Positions 5,811 to 5,815 of a stretch of DNA of 5,815 bases are shown piece after piece. The notes beneath the pieces are model-generated. The model was not told the DNA's origin, ran no database searches, and saw only the letters and a program-made list of their open reading frames with translations. Source of the stretch: SCGC-AAA076-P13 sp965656035. GTDB lineage: Bacteria > Pseudomonadota > Gammaproteobacteria > Magnimaribacterales > D2472. Position numbers and translations under genes: made by a program. Within the stretch, counting starts at the first letter, position 1, and each line of letters begins with the position of its first letter. Location: the NCBI GenBank assembly GCA_965656035.1, contig CBFHIO010000052.1, forward strand, positions 1 through 5,815, written 5' to 3'.

Positions 5811-5815
5811 TAACT

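Overview
The window is AT-rich (about one third G+C by eye, not counted) and carries short-spaced, compact bacterial genes with few gaps. The gene set is a GT4 glycosyltransferase, an Old Yellow Enzyme, a two-domain DsbA/HCCA-isomerase-like protein, an L-2-hydroxyglutarate-dehydrogenase-like flavoprotein, an alpha/beta hydrolase and a DUF2061 membrane protein. Together with the low G+C and tight packing, this suggests a streamlined Gram-negative, probably a marine gammaproteobacterium of the SAR86 kind. That assignment is an inference from style and gene families. The tiny lipoprotein with a lipobox also fits a Gram-negative.

Layout, left to right. The window opens inside a glycosyltransferase whose N-terminal half lies outside (to 494). 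An Old Yellow Enzyme family oxidoreductase follows 18 bases later on the same strand (513-1817), probably cotranscribed. A 102-base gap holds a perfect 16-base palindrome just before a 449-residue protein made of two DsbA-like/GST-kappa-like domains (1920-3269). The second domain keeps the family motifs; the first has lost the catalytic serine and the cis-proline. A 24-residue lipoprotein (3337-3411), easily missed because of its size, comes next. Ten bases after it is the GTG start of a 365-residue FAD-dependent oxidoreductase of the LhgO/L2HGDH type (3422-4519). An alpha/beta hydrolase on the minus strand (4505-5413) converges on it and overlaps its 3' end by 15 bases. After a 133-base divergent intergenic region comes a small two-helix DUF2061 membrane protein (5547-5810), with a good extended -10 element very close to its start codon.

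How they may work together: three redox enzymes (FMN ene-reductase type, glutathione/thioredoxin-fold isomerase type, FAD 2-hydroxyacid dehydrogenase type) and a hydrolase side by side would suit catabolism or detoxification of small organic molecules. The genes are not in one tight operon, however, and no substrate can be read from the sequence. No RNA genes, mobile elements, CRISPR arrays or convincing intrinsic terminators were seen. None of the start codons has a clear Shine-Dalgarno sequence. I see no clear case for a wholly new system. The most unusual items are the tandem HCCA/GST-kappa-like protein with a degenerate first half and the tiny lipoprotein gene in front of the FAD oxidoreductase.
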